Shown here one piece after another: positions 1-7,360 of a DNA stretch of 64,000 bases. This DNA comes from Flavobacteriales bacterium. Lineage in GTDB: Bacteria > Bacteroidota > Bacteroidia > Flavobacteriales_F > PHOS-HE28. Location of the stretch: contig JADZAC010000065.1 in the NCBI GenBank assembly GCA_020852835.1, positions 1 to 64,000 of the forward strand. The letters run 5' to 3'. How positions within the stretch are numbered: the stretch's first letter is position 1; every line of letters begins with the position of its first letter. The position numbers and the translations under genes are program-made. The notes beneath the pieces were generated by a model. It had not been told where the DNA came from. It saw only the letters and a list, made by a program, of their open reading frames with translations, and ran no database searches.

Positions 1-21
1 CTTTCAACAGGTCCTCCCCAG

Positions 22-121
22 TCATTGCGAGGACCTGTGCATTCAACAGGTCCGAAGCAATCTTTAATTCAGCGGGGTGGAATTAAAGATTGCTTCGCTC
101 GGGGACTCGCTCGCAATGACG
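22..121. repeat. Palindromic dispersed repeat, copy 1
   Basis: Imperfect palindrome of about 100 bases. It opens with GTCATTGCGAGG and closes with CTCGCAATGACG, and has an inner inverted pair GAAGCAATCTTTAATTC / GAATTAAAGATTGCTTC around a short GC-rich loop. A near-identical copy lies at 221-320. It could fold into a long hairpin as RNA. It resembles the mobile palindromic intergenic repeats seen in many environmental bacteria; no coding function is likely. The palindrome is read directly from the sequence; the family link is inferred. Confidence 0.75.
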
Positions 122-220
122 GTGGGCACGAGAAGGTCTTGCAATGAGAGGGAAGTGCTGCCGCGTGTGCGGAATTACTTCGGTCCCCCGTGGACCTGTG
201 CGTTCAATAGGCCCCCACCG

Positions 221-320
221 TCATTGCGAGGGCCTGTGCGTTCAACAGGCCCGAAGCAATCTTTAATTCAACGGGATGGAATTAAAGATTGCTTCGCCCG
301 ATGACGGGCTCGCAATGACG
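221..320. repeat. Palindromic dispersed repeat, copy 2
   Basis: Second copy of the palindrome at 22-121, in the same orientation, with the same TCATTGCGAG start, GAAGCAATCTTTAATTC / GAATTAAAGATTGCTTC arms and CGCAATGACG end. A partial further end (CTCGCTCGCAATGACGG) follows at about 334-350, as if a third copy had been cut down. The spacer 122-220 carries degraded pieces of the same words. Positions 1-417 therefore hold repeats and no credible gene. Confidence 0.75.
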
Positions 321-360
321 GTGGGCTCGGGGACTCGCTCGCAATGACGGCCGTGCAACT

Positions 361-410
361 GTCAACGAACAACTACGCCCTATGCCCTGCGAACTACGCC
401 CTGCGAACCA
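361..410. repeat. Low-complexity repeat words between genes
   Basis: Repeated short words of the type CGAACTACGCCCTGCGAAC and CTACGCCCTATGCCCTGCG just beyond the ispE stop codon. The same words recur at about 11041-11070 (CTACGAACCACGAACGATG) and, with tandem units, at 13310-13377. This is a dispersed simple-sequence family found at gene ends in this genome. Function is unknown. Confidence 0.5.
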
Positions 411-417
411 CGATCAA

Positions 418-1239
418 TCACAAGTGAAACACCCAGCTGCGGTATGCAGCGGGGAACTCAGGCACAGTAGGTTGTTCCCCGAAGATCCCGAACACGCTGC
501 TGCCCGAACCGCTCATGGCCGCGTACACCGCGCCGTGCTTCAGCAGTTCAGCTTTGATGGCGCCGACGGCCGGGTGCTTGGCGAAGACGTAAGCCTCCAT
601 GTCGTTCACCACGGTGCCGGGCCAAGTTGAGGGTTGGCCTCGCAGTGCCTGCTGCAGATCGGCGTGTGATGAGGTGAGCTGTATGCCTTGGAACACCTCT
701 GCGGTGGATACATGGATCCCCGGGTTCACCAGCACCAACCAATGGCCCTTTAGGTCCACGTTGATCGGCGTGAGCTGTTCACCACGGCTTTCGGCAAGTT
801 GTGGTTGCTCTTTCAGGAAGAAGGGGCAATCGCTGCCGAGGCGGGCAGCCATGGCGTGCAGTTCTTCCGGGGAAAGGCCGAGTGAGAGCAGTTGGTTGAG
901 CAGGAGCAGGGTATGGGCGCCATCGCTGCTGCCGCCACCCAGGCCCGCGCCGGTGGGAATGGCCTTGAGCAGGTGCATGCGCAGGCCGGGCAGTTTGCGC
1001 TGTTGGCCGACCAGCTCCACGGCTTTCAGGCAGAGGTTGGCGGCAGGATCACCGGGCACGGGCAGGCCGCTGCTATCAAATTGCACTTCGCCGGGCGCGA
1101 AGCTTTCGTCCACCACGGCTTCCAGCGCATCGCACAGGGGAATGGGGAGGAGCACGCTGCGGAGGTCGTGGTAGCCGTCCGGGCGCTTGCGGAGCACCTG
1201 CAGGCCGAGGTTGATCTTGGCGAAGGGGAAAAGCAGCAT
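418..1239 (-). CDS. ispE: 4-diphosphocytidyl-2-C-methyl-D-erythritol kinase
   Basis: Cytosolic GHMP kinase of the non-mevalonate isoprenoid pathway. It phosphorylates the 2-hydroxyl of CDP-methylerythritol with ATP. The protein of about 273 residues starts MLLFPFAKINLGLQVL, the typical IspE N-terminus with the substrate-binding AKINLGL stretch. It has the GHMP ATP loop PTGAGLGGGSSDG near residue 95 and a C-terminal MSGSGSSVFGIF glycine motif. The ATG at 1239 is chosen because the family begins there; the open frame runs 16 codons further upstream without family similarity. The gene is divergent from accA. Length is normal and all motifs are present. Confidence 0.95.
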   Translation of the reverse strand: MLLFPFAKINLGLQVLRKRPDGYHDLRSVLLPIPLCDALEAVVDESFAPGEVQFDSSGLPVPGDPAANLCLKAVELVGQQRKLPGLRMHLLKAIPTGAGLGGGSSDGAHTLLLLNQLLSLGLSPEELHAMAARLGSDCPFFLKEQPQLAESRGEQLTPINVDLKGHWLVLVNPGIHVSTAEVFQGIQLTSSHADLQQALRGQPSTWPGTVVNDMEAYVFAKHPAVGAIKAELLKHGAVYAAMSGSGSSVFGIFGEQPTVPEFPAAYRSWVFHL

Positions 1240-1339
1240 GCGGTGCCGGAAGTCCACGGTGTTGGCGGGCCGCAAGGTAGGCTGCAACCCCGGGGGCAGG
1301 CACCTTGGCGGCCCCGTTGCGGCGCACGGGCCGCACGGC

Positions 1340-1347
1340 TACCTTCG
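1340..1347 (+). promoter_or_regulatory. Putative -7 promoter box of accA
   Basis: TACCTTCG, a close match to the Bacteroidota -7 consensus TAnnTTTG, lies 23 bases before the accA ATG. A TTG at 1317-1319 lies 20 bases further upstream, within the spacing reported for flavobacterial promoters. Prediction from consensus only. Confidence 0.5.
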
Positions 1348-1370
1348 CCCCTTCCTTCCAACGGATTGCC

Positions 1371-2330
1371 ATGACTTATTTGGAATTTGAAAGCCCCATC
1401 CAAGCCATCGCGGAGCAGATCGAAAAGCTGAACCAGGTGGCCGCCGAAGGTGAGGTGGACGTGCGCGCTGCCATGAAGGACTTGAACAAAAAGCTGGATG
1501 CCGCCCGCAAGGAGGTGTACGGCAAGCTCACCGCGTGGCAACGGGTGCAGGTGAGCCGCCATCCCGACCGGCCCTACTCGCTCAAGTACATCAACCACCT
1601 CAGCGACGGCACCTTCATTGAAATGCACGGCGACCGCACCGTGAAGGACGACAAGGCCATGGTGGGCGGCTTCGGCATGATGGACGGGCGCACGGTGATG
1701 TTCATCGGCCAGCAGAAGGGCGTGAACACCAAGATGCGGCAGTACCGCAACTTCGGCATGCCCAATCCCGAAGGCTACCGCAAGGCGCTGCGCCTGATGA
1801 AGCTGGCGGAGAAATTCAACAAGCCGGTGATCACCTTGATCGACACGCCTGGCGCCTTTCCGGGGCTGGAGGCCGAGGAGCGCGGGCAGGGCGAGGCCAT
1901 CGCAAGGAATCTGCTGGAAATGAGCCAGCTCAAGGTGCCCATCATCTGCGTGATCATCGGCGAAGGTGCCTCCGGAGGCGCCTTGGGCATCGGCGTGGGC
2001 GACAAGGTGCTGATGCTGGAGAACTCCTGGTACTCGGTGATCTCTCCGGAAAACTGCTCCACCATTCTGTGGCGCACGTGGGACTACAAGGAGCAGGCTG
2101 CGGAAGCACTGAAGCTCACGGCCACCGACATGTTCAAGAACGGCTTGGTGGACGGCGTGATCCCGGAACCGATGGGCGGTGCCCATTCAGACCATGACGA
2201 AGCGTGCCGGCTGGTGAAGGAGACCGTGGCCAAGGAACTGGCCAAGCTGGTGAAGCTGGACCCCGAGAAGCGAGTGGAAAAGCGCATCGCCAAATTCTGC
2301 AAGATGGGCGTGGTGGCCAAGGCGAAATAG
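1371..2330 (+). CDS. accA: Acetyl-CoA carboxylase carboxyltransferase subunit alpha
   Basis: Alpha subunit of the acetyl-CoA carboxylase carboxyltransferase, which moves the carboxyl group from biotin to acetyl-CoA to make malonyl-CoA for fatty acid synthesis. The 319-residue protein begins [10 protein letters not shown] with the N-terminal helical region. It then shows the crotonase-like core, including [20 protein letters not shown] near residue 160 and the [15 protein letters not shown] oxyanion region near 200. The ATG at 1371 matches the family start; an upstream in-frame ATG at 1305 precedes the likely promoter. The gene is convergent with the lipoprotein gene, 26 bases apart. The order accA then dnaB is typical of flavobacteria. 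Confidence 0.96.
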   Translation: MTYLEFESPIQAIAEQIEKLNQVAAEGEVDVRAAMKDLNKKLDAARKEVYGKLTAWQRVQVSRHPDRPYSLKYINHLSDGTFIEMHGDRTVKDDKAMVGGFGMMDGRTVMFIGQQKGVNTKMRQYRNFGMPNPEGYRKALRLMKLAEKFNKPVITLIDTPGAFPGLEAEERGQGEAIARNLLEMSQLKVPIICVIIGEGASGGALGIGVGDKVLMLENSWYSVISPENCSTILWRTWDYKEQAAEALKLTATDMFKNGLVDGVIPEPMGGAHSDHDEACRLVKETVAKELAKLVKLDPEKRVEKRIAKFCKMGVVAKAK

Positions 2331-2356
2331 CCGGATGCCCCAGGCCGCTCCGATCC

Positions 2357-3655
2357 TCAACGATTGTACAAGGGCAGCACGCACCGCGCGGAACCGCTCA
2401 CGCTCCAGCCCGGCATGGTGGCGCCGGTGAGGGGATTGATCAGCAGCACTTGGCCATCGGCGCAGCCGTACACTAAGCCATCCAATGCTTCATAGGCCAT
2501 GGCGTGCAGCAGGGGGGCCGTTCCCACGCTGATCGACCCGCCACCGTATGCATAGCGGGCGAGTTCCCCGCTGGCCAGCGCCACCAGCCACTCCCCGTCG
2601 GAAAGGCGCGTCACTGCCGCGATCGTTGACCCCCAAGTGTAAGCTTCCCAGGTTCCGCCGCTGCTCAAGGTGCGGTCCAGCACCCGGCCTTGGGCGCCGC
2701 TGTTGCCGAAGATGAGCACATGGTCGGCATCGCGCATGAACAGCCCGATGGGCTGCACCGCCAACGGTTGGCTGGCGATGGCAACGCCCGATTGGCGATA
2801 ATAGATCCCCAGGAGCTGTTCTTGGGTAACAAAGTGCCGCTCAGTGGCAACCACCCGGTCTTCCACGGTAATGGCCTGTTGCGTGCGGAACAGATCGGGC
2901 AAGGTGATGGTGGTGCCGCCCACCCCGTTGCTGGCGGTGAACGCCCGCAAGGTGCCGTTGTCCTGGCCTGCGTAGAGCCGTCCGTCCGCGCACAGGTCCA
3001 CGCTGGTGAACCAAGGGGCGCCGATGGAGCCCAGGTTGGGCAGCAGCCATGCCGTGGCCAGGTCGTCGGGGTGCATGGCCCGCAGGTCGCCGGTAACGGC
3101 ACCTGCCACAACCAGCCGCTGGGCAGCGGAACTGATCGCTGCACCGCCCAGGTCCATTGGCCACGTGGCCGCCACCGTGGTTTGACCCAAGCTGTCGGTG
3201 CGGTACAGGGCCAGGCTGTTGGCACCTTGCTCCACCAAGGTGAACACCGACCGCACGCGCAGCGGGATGGCCGTTACCTGCAACTGGCGGCTGTCCCTGC
3301 CGGTGAGGCTGCCGTCACTGGCCACCGCCAACAGTTGGTACACCCCGCTATTGAGCTGCTCCGAAGTGATGGGCAACGCCAAGGTGCGGCTCGCCGAGGT
3401 ACCGGATACCGCGGCAGAGGCACCTGCTGCCACTGGGATCCCATTGGCGTCCAACAGAGTTACGGAGATCTGGGCGAGCCCTTGGTCATCGCTGGCCTCC
3501 ACCTCCACCAGCACCGTGTCCGGCAGGGTTACGGAAGCAAATTCGGAAGGGGTGATGATGCTCACCCGGGGCGCCTCATTGGCCGGTTCCTTCTTGCATC
3601 CGGCGTTGAACACCCCCGCAACCAGCGCGATGGCAAGGGCTTGTTGATAACGCAT
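2357..3655 (-). CDS. Predicted lipoprotein with Ig-like and propeller-like region
   Basis: About 432 residues beginning MRYQQALAIALVAGVFNAGCKK: a lipoprotein signal peptide with lipobox FNAGC, so it is probably exported and lipid-anchored. After the cysteine comes an Ig/cadherin-like stretch (residues ~30-130, PRVSIITPSEFASVTLPDTV, then a VEASDDQGLAQISV strand). The rest is built of repeated beta-strand segments suggestive of a seven-bladed propeller, ending CADGQVLLINPLTGATMPGW. No catalytic motif was recognised. The start at 3655 is fixed by the lipobox and by a -7 box five bases upstream; the open frame continues 30 codons further without signal features. Function unknown; a binding or scaffold role is a guess. 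Confidence 0.8.
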   Translation of the reverse strand: MRYQQALAIALVAGVFNAGCKKEPANEAPRVSIITPSEFASVTLPDTVLVEVEASDDQGLAQISVTLLDANGIPVAAGASAAVSGTSASRTLALPITSEQLNSGVYQLLAVASDGSLTGRDSRQLQVTAIPLRVRSVFTLVEQGANSLALYRTDSLGQTTVAATWPMDLGGAAISSAAQRLVVAGAVTGDLRAMHPDDLATAWLLPNLGSIGAPWFTSVDLCADGRLYAGQDNGTLRAFTASNGVGGTTITLPDLFRTQQAITVEDRVVATERHFVTQEQLLGIYYRQSGVAIASQPLAVQPIGLFMRDADHVLIFGNSGAQGRVLDRTLSSGGTWEAYTWGSTIAAVTRLSDGEWLVALASGELARYAYGGGSISVGTAPLLHAMAYEALDGLVYGCADGQVLLINPLTGATMPGWSVSGSARCVLPLYNR

Positions 3656-3660
3656 CTTCC

Positions 3661-3668
3661 CAAAGATA
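3661..3668 (-). promoter_or_regulatory. -7 box immediately before lipoprotein start
   Basis: TATCTTTG on the minus strand, a perfect match to TAnnTTTG, ends only 5 bases before the ATG at 3655. If it works as a -7 element, transcription would start at or within a base or two of the start codon, giving a leaderless message. Confidence 0.55.
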
Positions 3669-3777
3669 GGACAGGCTTGGGCCCGGGCCTCCGCCAACGA
3701 TCGTTGAAGGTGCGCGTTGTTGAAAGAATGGGCAAAGTTCATCACGGCCCCAACGGGTCGCCCCCATCATTAGAGGC

Positions 3778-3785
3778 TACCTTTG
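3778..3785 (+). promoter_or_regulatory. Putative -7 promoter box of dnaB
   Basis: TACCTTTG, a perfect match to the Bacteroidota -7 consensus, sits 37 bases before the dnaB ATG. No clear upstream TTG at the preferred spacing was seen. Confidence 0.5.
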
Positions 3786-3822
3786 GCGGGCTCTCCCGGC
3801 CATCCTTTTTCCGGCCGTTCCG

Positions 3823-5352
3823 ATGCTTGAAATGACCAATTTTTCCGCTGCCAGCCCCGGCGCCCGCACCATGGACCGCAAGCGCCGCCCTTCCGCCCCA
3901 TTGATGGACCCCGCACTGGAGGGCGGACGCCTGCAGCCCCAGGCACCCGAGCTGGAACAGGCCGTGCTGGGCGCCATGATGCTCGAGAAGAACGCAGTGA
4001 ACGAGGCCATCGACATCCTGCAGCCCGAAAGCTTTTACGTGGATGCCCACCGCCGCATCTTCGCCGCGATCCAGCACCTGTTCCGCACGGACCAGGCCAT
4101 CGACATCCTCACGGTGACGCAAGAGTTGAAAAAGCGCGCCGAGCTGGACATCGTGGGCGGGGCCTTTTACATCAGCCAGCTCACCAACAAGGTGGCCAGC
4201 AGCGCCAACGTGCAGTTCCACGCACGCATCATCAGCCAGAAGCACATCATGCGCGAGCTGATCCGCATCAGCTCCGACACCATCCGCGATGCCTACGACG
4301 AGGGTACCGACGTATTTGAGCTGCTTGACCGCAGCGAGCAGGAGATGTTCGCCGTGACCAGCGGCAACCTCAAGCGCAACTATGAGCCGATGAGCGACCT
4401 GATCCAAGGCGCCATCGCCCAGATCGAACACTCCAAGAACAAGGGCGGGGGCATGAGCGGCGTGCCCACCGGCTTCACCCAGCTCGATAAGCTCACCGCC
4501 GGTTGGCAGCCCAGCGACATGATCATCGTGGCCGCGCGGCCGGCCATGGGCAAAACCGCCTTCGTGCTCAGCATGGCCCGCAACATCGCCGTGGAGCACA
4601 AACAGGCCGTGGCCGTCTTCAGCCTGGAAATGAGCAGCACCCAGTTGGTCACCCGCCTCATTTCCAGCGAATCGGGCATCAGCTCCGAGAAGCTCCGCAA
4701 GGGCGAACTGAGCGAGACCGAATTCGCCACCCTGCACGAACAGATCGGCCAGCTGGCCAACGCCCCGCTGTTCATCGACGACACCCCCGCGCTGAACATC
4801 TTCGAACTGCGCGCCAAGTGCCGCCGCCTCAAGAGCCAGCACGATGTGAAGCTCATCATCATTGACTACCTGCAGCTGATGACCGCCGGCAGCGAAGGCA
4901 GCCGCGGCGGCAACCGCGAGCAGGAGATCAGCACCATCTCCCGTTCCATCAAGAGCATTGCCAAGGAGCTCAACGTGCCCATCATCGCCCTCAGCCAGCT
5001 GAGCCGCGCGGTGGAAACACGCGGCGGCGACAAACGGCCCATGCTCAGCGACCTGCGCGAGTCCGGCGCCATCGAACAGGATGCCGACTTGGTCTGCTTC
5101 CTCTACCGCGCCGAGTACTACAAGATCCATGAAGACAACTTCGGTTCCACCATCGGCATCGGCGAGGTGATCGTGGCCAAGCACCGCAACGGCGCAATTG
5201 ACAACGTCCGCCTGCGTTTCATTTCCGAACTGGCCAAGTTCTCCGACTTGGAAACCGGTGATATCCACTTTGGCACGGCGTTCGCGCCTCAACAGCCTCA
5301 GACCATCACCAGGCCCAGTCGCATGAACGATGATGTGGACGCTCCCTTCTAG
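3823..5352 (+). CDS. dnaB: Replicative DNA helicase DnaB
   Basis: Hexameric replicative helicase that unwinds DNA at the fork and recruits primase. The 509-residue protein has a variable N-terminal extension of about 45 residues, the DnaB N-terminal domain (APELEQAVLGAMMLEKNAVN), and a RecA-like C-terminal domain. That domain has Walker A ARPAMGKTAF near residue 240, Walker B LIIIDYLQLM near 345 and sensor motifs SQLSRAVETR and DLRESGAIEQDADLV. No intein is present. ATGs at 3823 and 3832 are both possible. The stop overlaps the next gene by 23 bases, so the two are probably co-transcribed, as in other flavobacteria. Confidence 0.97.
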   Translation: MLEMTNFSAASPGARTMDRKRRPSAPLMDPALEGGRLQPQAPELEQAVLGAMMLEKNAVNEAIDILQPESFYVDAHRRIFAAIQHLFRTDQAIDILTVTQELKKRAELDIVGGAFYISQLTNKVASSANVQFHARIISQKHIMRELIRISSDTIRDAYDEGTDVFELLDRSEQEMFAVTSGNLKRNYEPMSDLIQGAIAQIEHSKNKGGGMSGVPTGFTQLDKLTAGWQPSDMIIVAARPAMGKTAFVLSMARNIAVEHKQAVAVFSLEMSSTQLVTRLISSESGISSEKLRKGELSETEFATLHEQIGQLANAPLFIDDTPALNIFELRAKCRRLKSQHDVKLIIIDYLQLMTAGSEGSRGGNREQEISTISRSIKSIAKELNVPIIALSQLSRAVETRGGDKRPMLSDLRESGAIEQDADLVCFLYRAEYYKIHEDNFGSTIGIGEVIVAKHRNGAIDNVRLRFISELAKFSDLETGDIHFGTAFAPQQPQTITRPSRMNDDVDAPF

Positions 5353-6625
5353 CATACTGTTCAAAGCCCGGCATTGGGCTTGTGCCGCTGCCCTGTGCCT
5401 GGTAGGTCAGCCCTTGTTCGCCGCCAAGATCCTGATCCCCATGGACAAGGCCCAGGCCGACCACCTGAAGGCCTATGGCCTGGTGTACTGGGTGCTGGAA
5501 AGCGATGTTACCGTGGAGTGGCTGCTCAACTACCGCGGGGGCAGCTTCCTGCTGGACCGCATTGCGGCCGTGGAGCGCGAATGCACTGTGCGCGGCATCA
5601 CCTTCAACATCATCGCCGATGCCCAAGCGGGAGCCGTTCTTGGCGAGATCGCCGGCGCGGAGGTGAACATGGAGGCAGTGAAGTTGGAAAAGGCGCCCAA
5701 GATCGCCGTGTATGCACCGCCGGGCTTTCAGCCTTGGGATGATGCCGTGGCCTTGGTAATGACCTACGCCGAGATCCCTTACGACCGGATCTATGACAAG
5801 GACATTCTGGCCGGCACCTTGCCCAAGTACGATTGGTTGCACCTGCACCACGAGGACTTCACCGGCCAGTACGGCAAATTCTACCGCCAATTCCGCAGCG
5901 CCCCTTGGTACATCGAGCAGGTGCGCGAGGCGGAAGCAATGGCCAAGGAAACCGGCTATGCCAAAGTGAGCCAAATGAAGGGTGCCGTGGCCGGCAAGAT
6001 CCGCGACTACGTGGCCGGCGGAGGCTACCTCTTCACCATGTGCAGCGGCACCGACTCTTACGACATCGCCCTCTCGGCCGAAGGCGTGGACATCTGCGAT
6101 TCGCCTTTCGACGGCGACCCGCCCGAACCGCAGGCACAGCAGAAGATAGACTACGCCAAAACCTTCGCCTTCACCAGCTACAGGCTCATTACCGATCCCA
6201 TGGTATATGAGTTCAGCGACATTGATGCCACCGACATCCACGGCACCATCGGCGAAACACGCGATTTCTTCACCCTGTTCGACTTCAGCGCCAAGTGGGA
6301 TGTGGTGCCCACCATGTTGTGCCAAAACCACGAACAGGTGATCCACGGCTTCATGGGCCAAACCACCGCCTTCCGCAAGAACCTGGTGAAGCCCGGCGTT
6401 ACCGTGATGGGGGAGAACAAACCCCAAGGCACCGTGAAATACATCCACGGTGAGTACGGGTTAGGGCAATGGACGTTCTACGGCGGCCATGACCCCGAGG
6501 ACTACCAGCACATGGTCGGCGACCCCCCCACGGACTTGAGCCTCTTTCCCAATTCACCAGGCTACCGGCTGATCCTCAATAACATCCTCTTCCCCGCAGC
6601 CCGCAAACGCAAGCAAAAGACCTGA
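5330..6625 (+). CDS. DnaB-linked exported protein, usually called asparagine synthetase B
   Basis: 431 residues. An N-terminal signal-like segment (ILFKARHWACAAALCLVGQPLFA) is followed by a strongly conserved body: AKILIPMDKAQADHLKAYGL, then NYRGGSFLL, HLHHEDFTGQYGKFYRQF, GGGYLFTMCSGTDSYDIALS, FYGGHDPEDYQHMVGDP and SPGYRLILNNILFPAARKRKQKT. From memory, this closely matches a flavobacterial family placed after dnaB and labelled asparagine synthetase B. It has neither the N-terminal glutaminase cysteine nor the ATP-pyrophosphatase loop of real AsnB. The GGGYLFTMCSG segment suggests a class I glutamine amidotransferase-like fold. The export signal argues against amino acid biosynthesis. Family assignment is strong; function is unknown. 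Confidence 0.85.
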   Translation: MMWTLPSSILFKARHWACAAALCLVGQPLFAAKILIPMDKAQADHLKAYGLVYWVLESDVTVEWLLNYRGGSFLLDRIAAVERECTVRGITFNIIADAQAGAVLGEIAGAEVNMEAVKLEKAPKIAVYAPPGFQPWDDAVALVMTYAEIPYDRIYDKDILAGTLPKYDWLHLHHEDFTGQYGKFYRQFRSAPWYIEQVREAEAMAKETGYAKVSQMKGAVAGKIRDYVAGGGYLFTMCSGTDSYDIALSAEGVDICDSPFDGDPPEPQAQQKIDYAKTFAFTSYRLITDPMVYEFSDIDATDIHGTIGETRDFFTLFDFSAKWDVVPTMLCQNHEQVIHGFMGQTTAFRKNLVKPGVTVMGENKPQGTVKYIHGEYGLGQWTFYGGHDPEDYQHMVGDPPTDLSLFPNSPGYRLILNNILFPAARKRKQKT

Positions 6626-6694
6626 GCAGGTGACCCTATTGGGCCGTTGAAGGCAGGAGTTGCGTTTTTTCTTTCGGCAACGCGCCGCTATCGC

Positions 6695-6702
6695 TATGTT
6701 TG
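6695..6702 (+). promoter_or_regulatory. Putative -7 promoter box of the DUF5606 gene
   Basis: TATGTTTG, a perfect TAnnTTTG match, 18 bases before the ATG at 6721. The preceding gene ends at 6625, so this gene probably has its own promoter. Confidence 0.5.
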
Positions 6703-6720
6703 TCCTTGCAAATTTGTTGC

Positions 6721-7287
6721 ATGGACCTCTCCAAGATCATATCCATCACCGGGAAATCCGGCCTCTATCGCGTGGTGGCCCAAGGCCGTCAAGCACTCAT
6801 CGCCGAATCGCTCATCGACAAGAAGCGGATCCCCGTCCATTCCAGCGTGCGGGTCAGCTCCTTGGATGAAGTGAGCATGTACACCAAGGGTGATGATGTG
6901 CTGCTCACCAAGGTGTTTGAAGCCCTGCATGCCAAGGAGAAAGGCAAGTTGAGCGTGGATCCCAAAGGGGATCTGGAGGCCCTCTACGACAAGTTGGGAG
7001 AGGCCTTGCCCAACTATGACCGGGATCGTATTTACTCCAGCGATGTGAGGAAGTTCTTCACCTGGTACCAGATGCTGGTGGAGGCGGGCATTTTTGAGGA
7101 GGCGGCCAAAGCCAAGGAAGACGCTGCCAACAAGGAAGAGAAGGAAGAGAAGAAGGCAAAGTCGGCTGCAGGCAAGCAGGCGGCCAAGCCCAAGGGCACC
7201 GCTGCCAAGCAGGCGGCACCCAAGCCGGCCGGTGCCTCCAAGGCCAAGGCCAAAACCCTGCACAAAGGCGCCCAGCGGGGTTCCTGA
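6721..7287 (+). CDS. DUF5606 domain protein with Lys/Ala-rich tail
   Basis: 188 residues. Residues 1-135 (MDLSKIISITGKSGLYRVVA, then SLIDKKRIPVHSSVRVSSLDEVSMYT) match the DUF5606 family, which is confined to Bacteroidota. Residues ~140-188 are a low-complexity Lys/Ala/Glu tail resembling nucleic-acid-binding tails. No signal peptide, so cytoplasmic. The family has no established function. The ATG at 6721 matches the family N-terminus; an in-frame ATG 21 bases upstream falls within the promoter. It follows dnaB and its linked protein, as in other flavobacteria, which hints at a role near DNA or RNA. Confidence 0.85.
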   Translation: MDLSKIISITGKSGLYRVVAQGRQALIAESLIDKKRIPVHSSVRVSSLDEVSMYTKGDDVLLTKVFEALHAKEKGKLSVDPKGDLEALYDKLGEALPNYDRDRIYSSDVRKFFTWYQMLVEAGIFEEAAKAKEDAANKEEKEEKKAKSAAGKQAAKPKGTAAKQAAPKPAGASKAKAKTLHKGAQRGS

Positions 7288-7360
7288 GCCGGGCATTCAC
7301 GGTTGGTGCAAAGCAGGGGAGCTGCCTATCTTGGCGGTCCATCTGTTTATGCTCCCCATC

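Noticed and set aside
77-304. Small plus-strand frame over the repeats at the window start
   Set aside because: It is composed of the palindromic repeat read through; no start signal or family.
1026-2186. Long minus-strand frame opposite accA
   Set aside because: His/Ala/Val-rich translation typical of antisense shadows in high-GC genes; the plus-strand frame is clearly accA.
3742-5364. 540-codon frame opposite dnaB
   Set aside because: No domain, biased composition, lies wholly over dnaB and past its end. Shadow frame.
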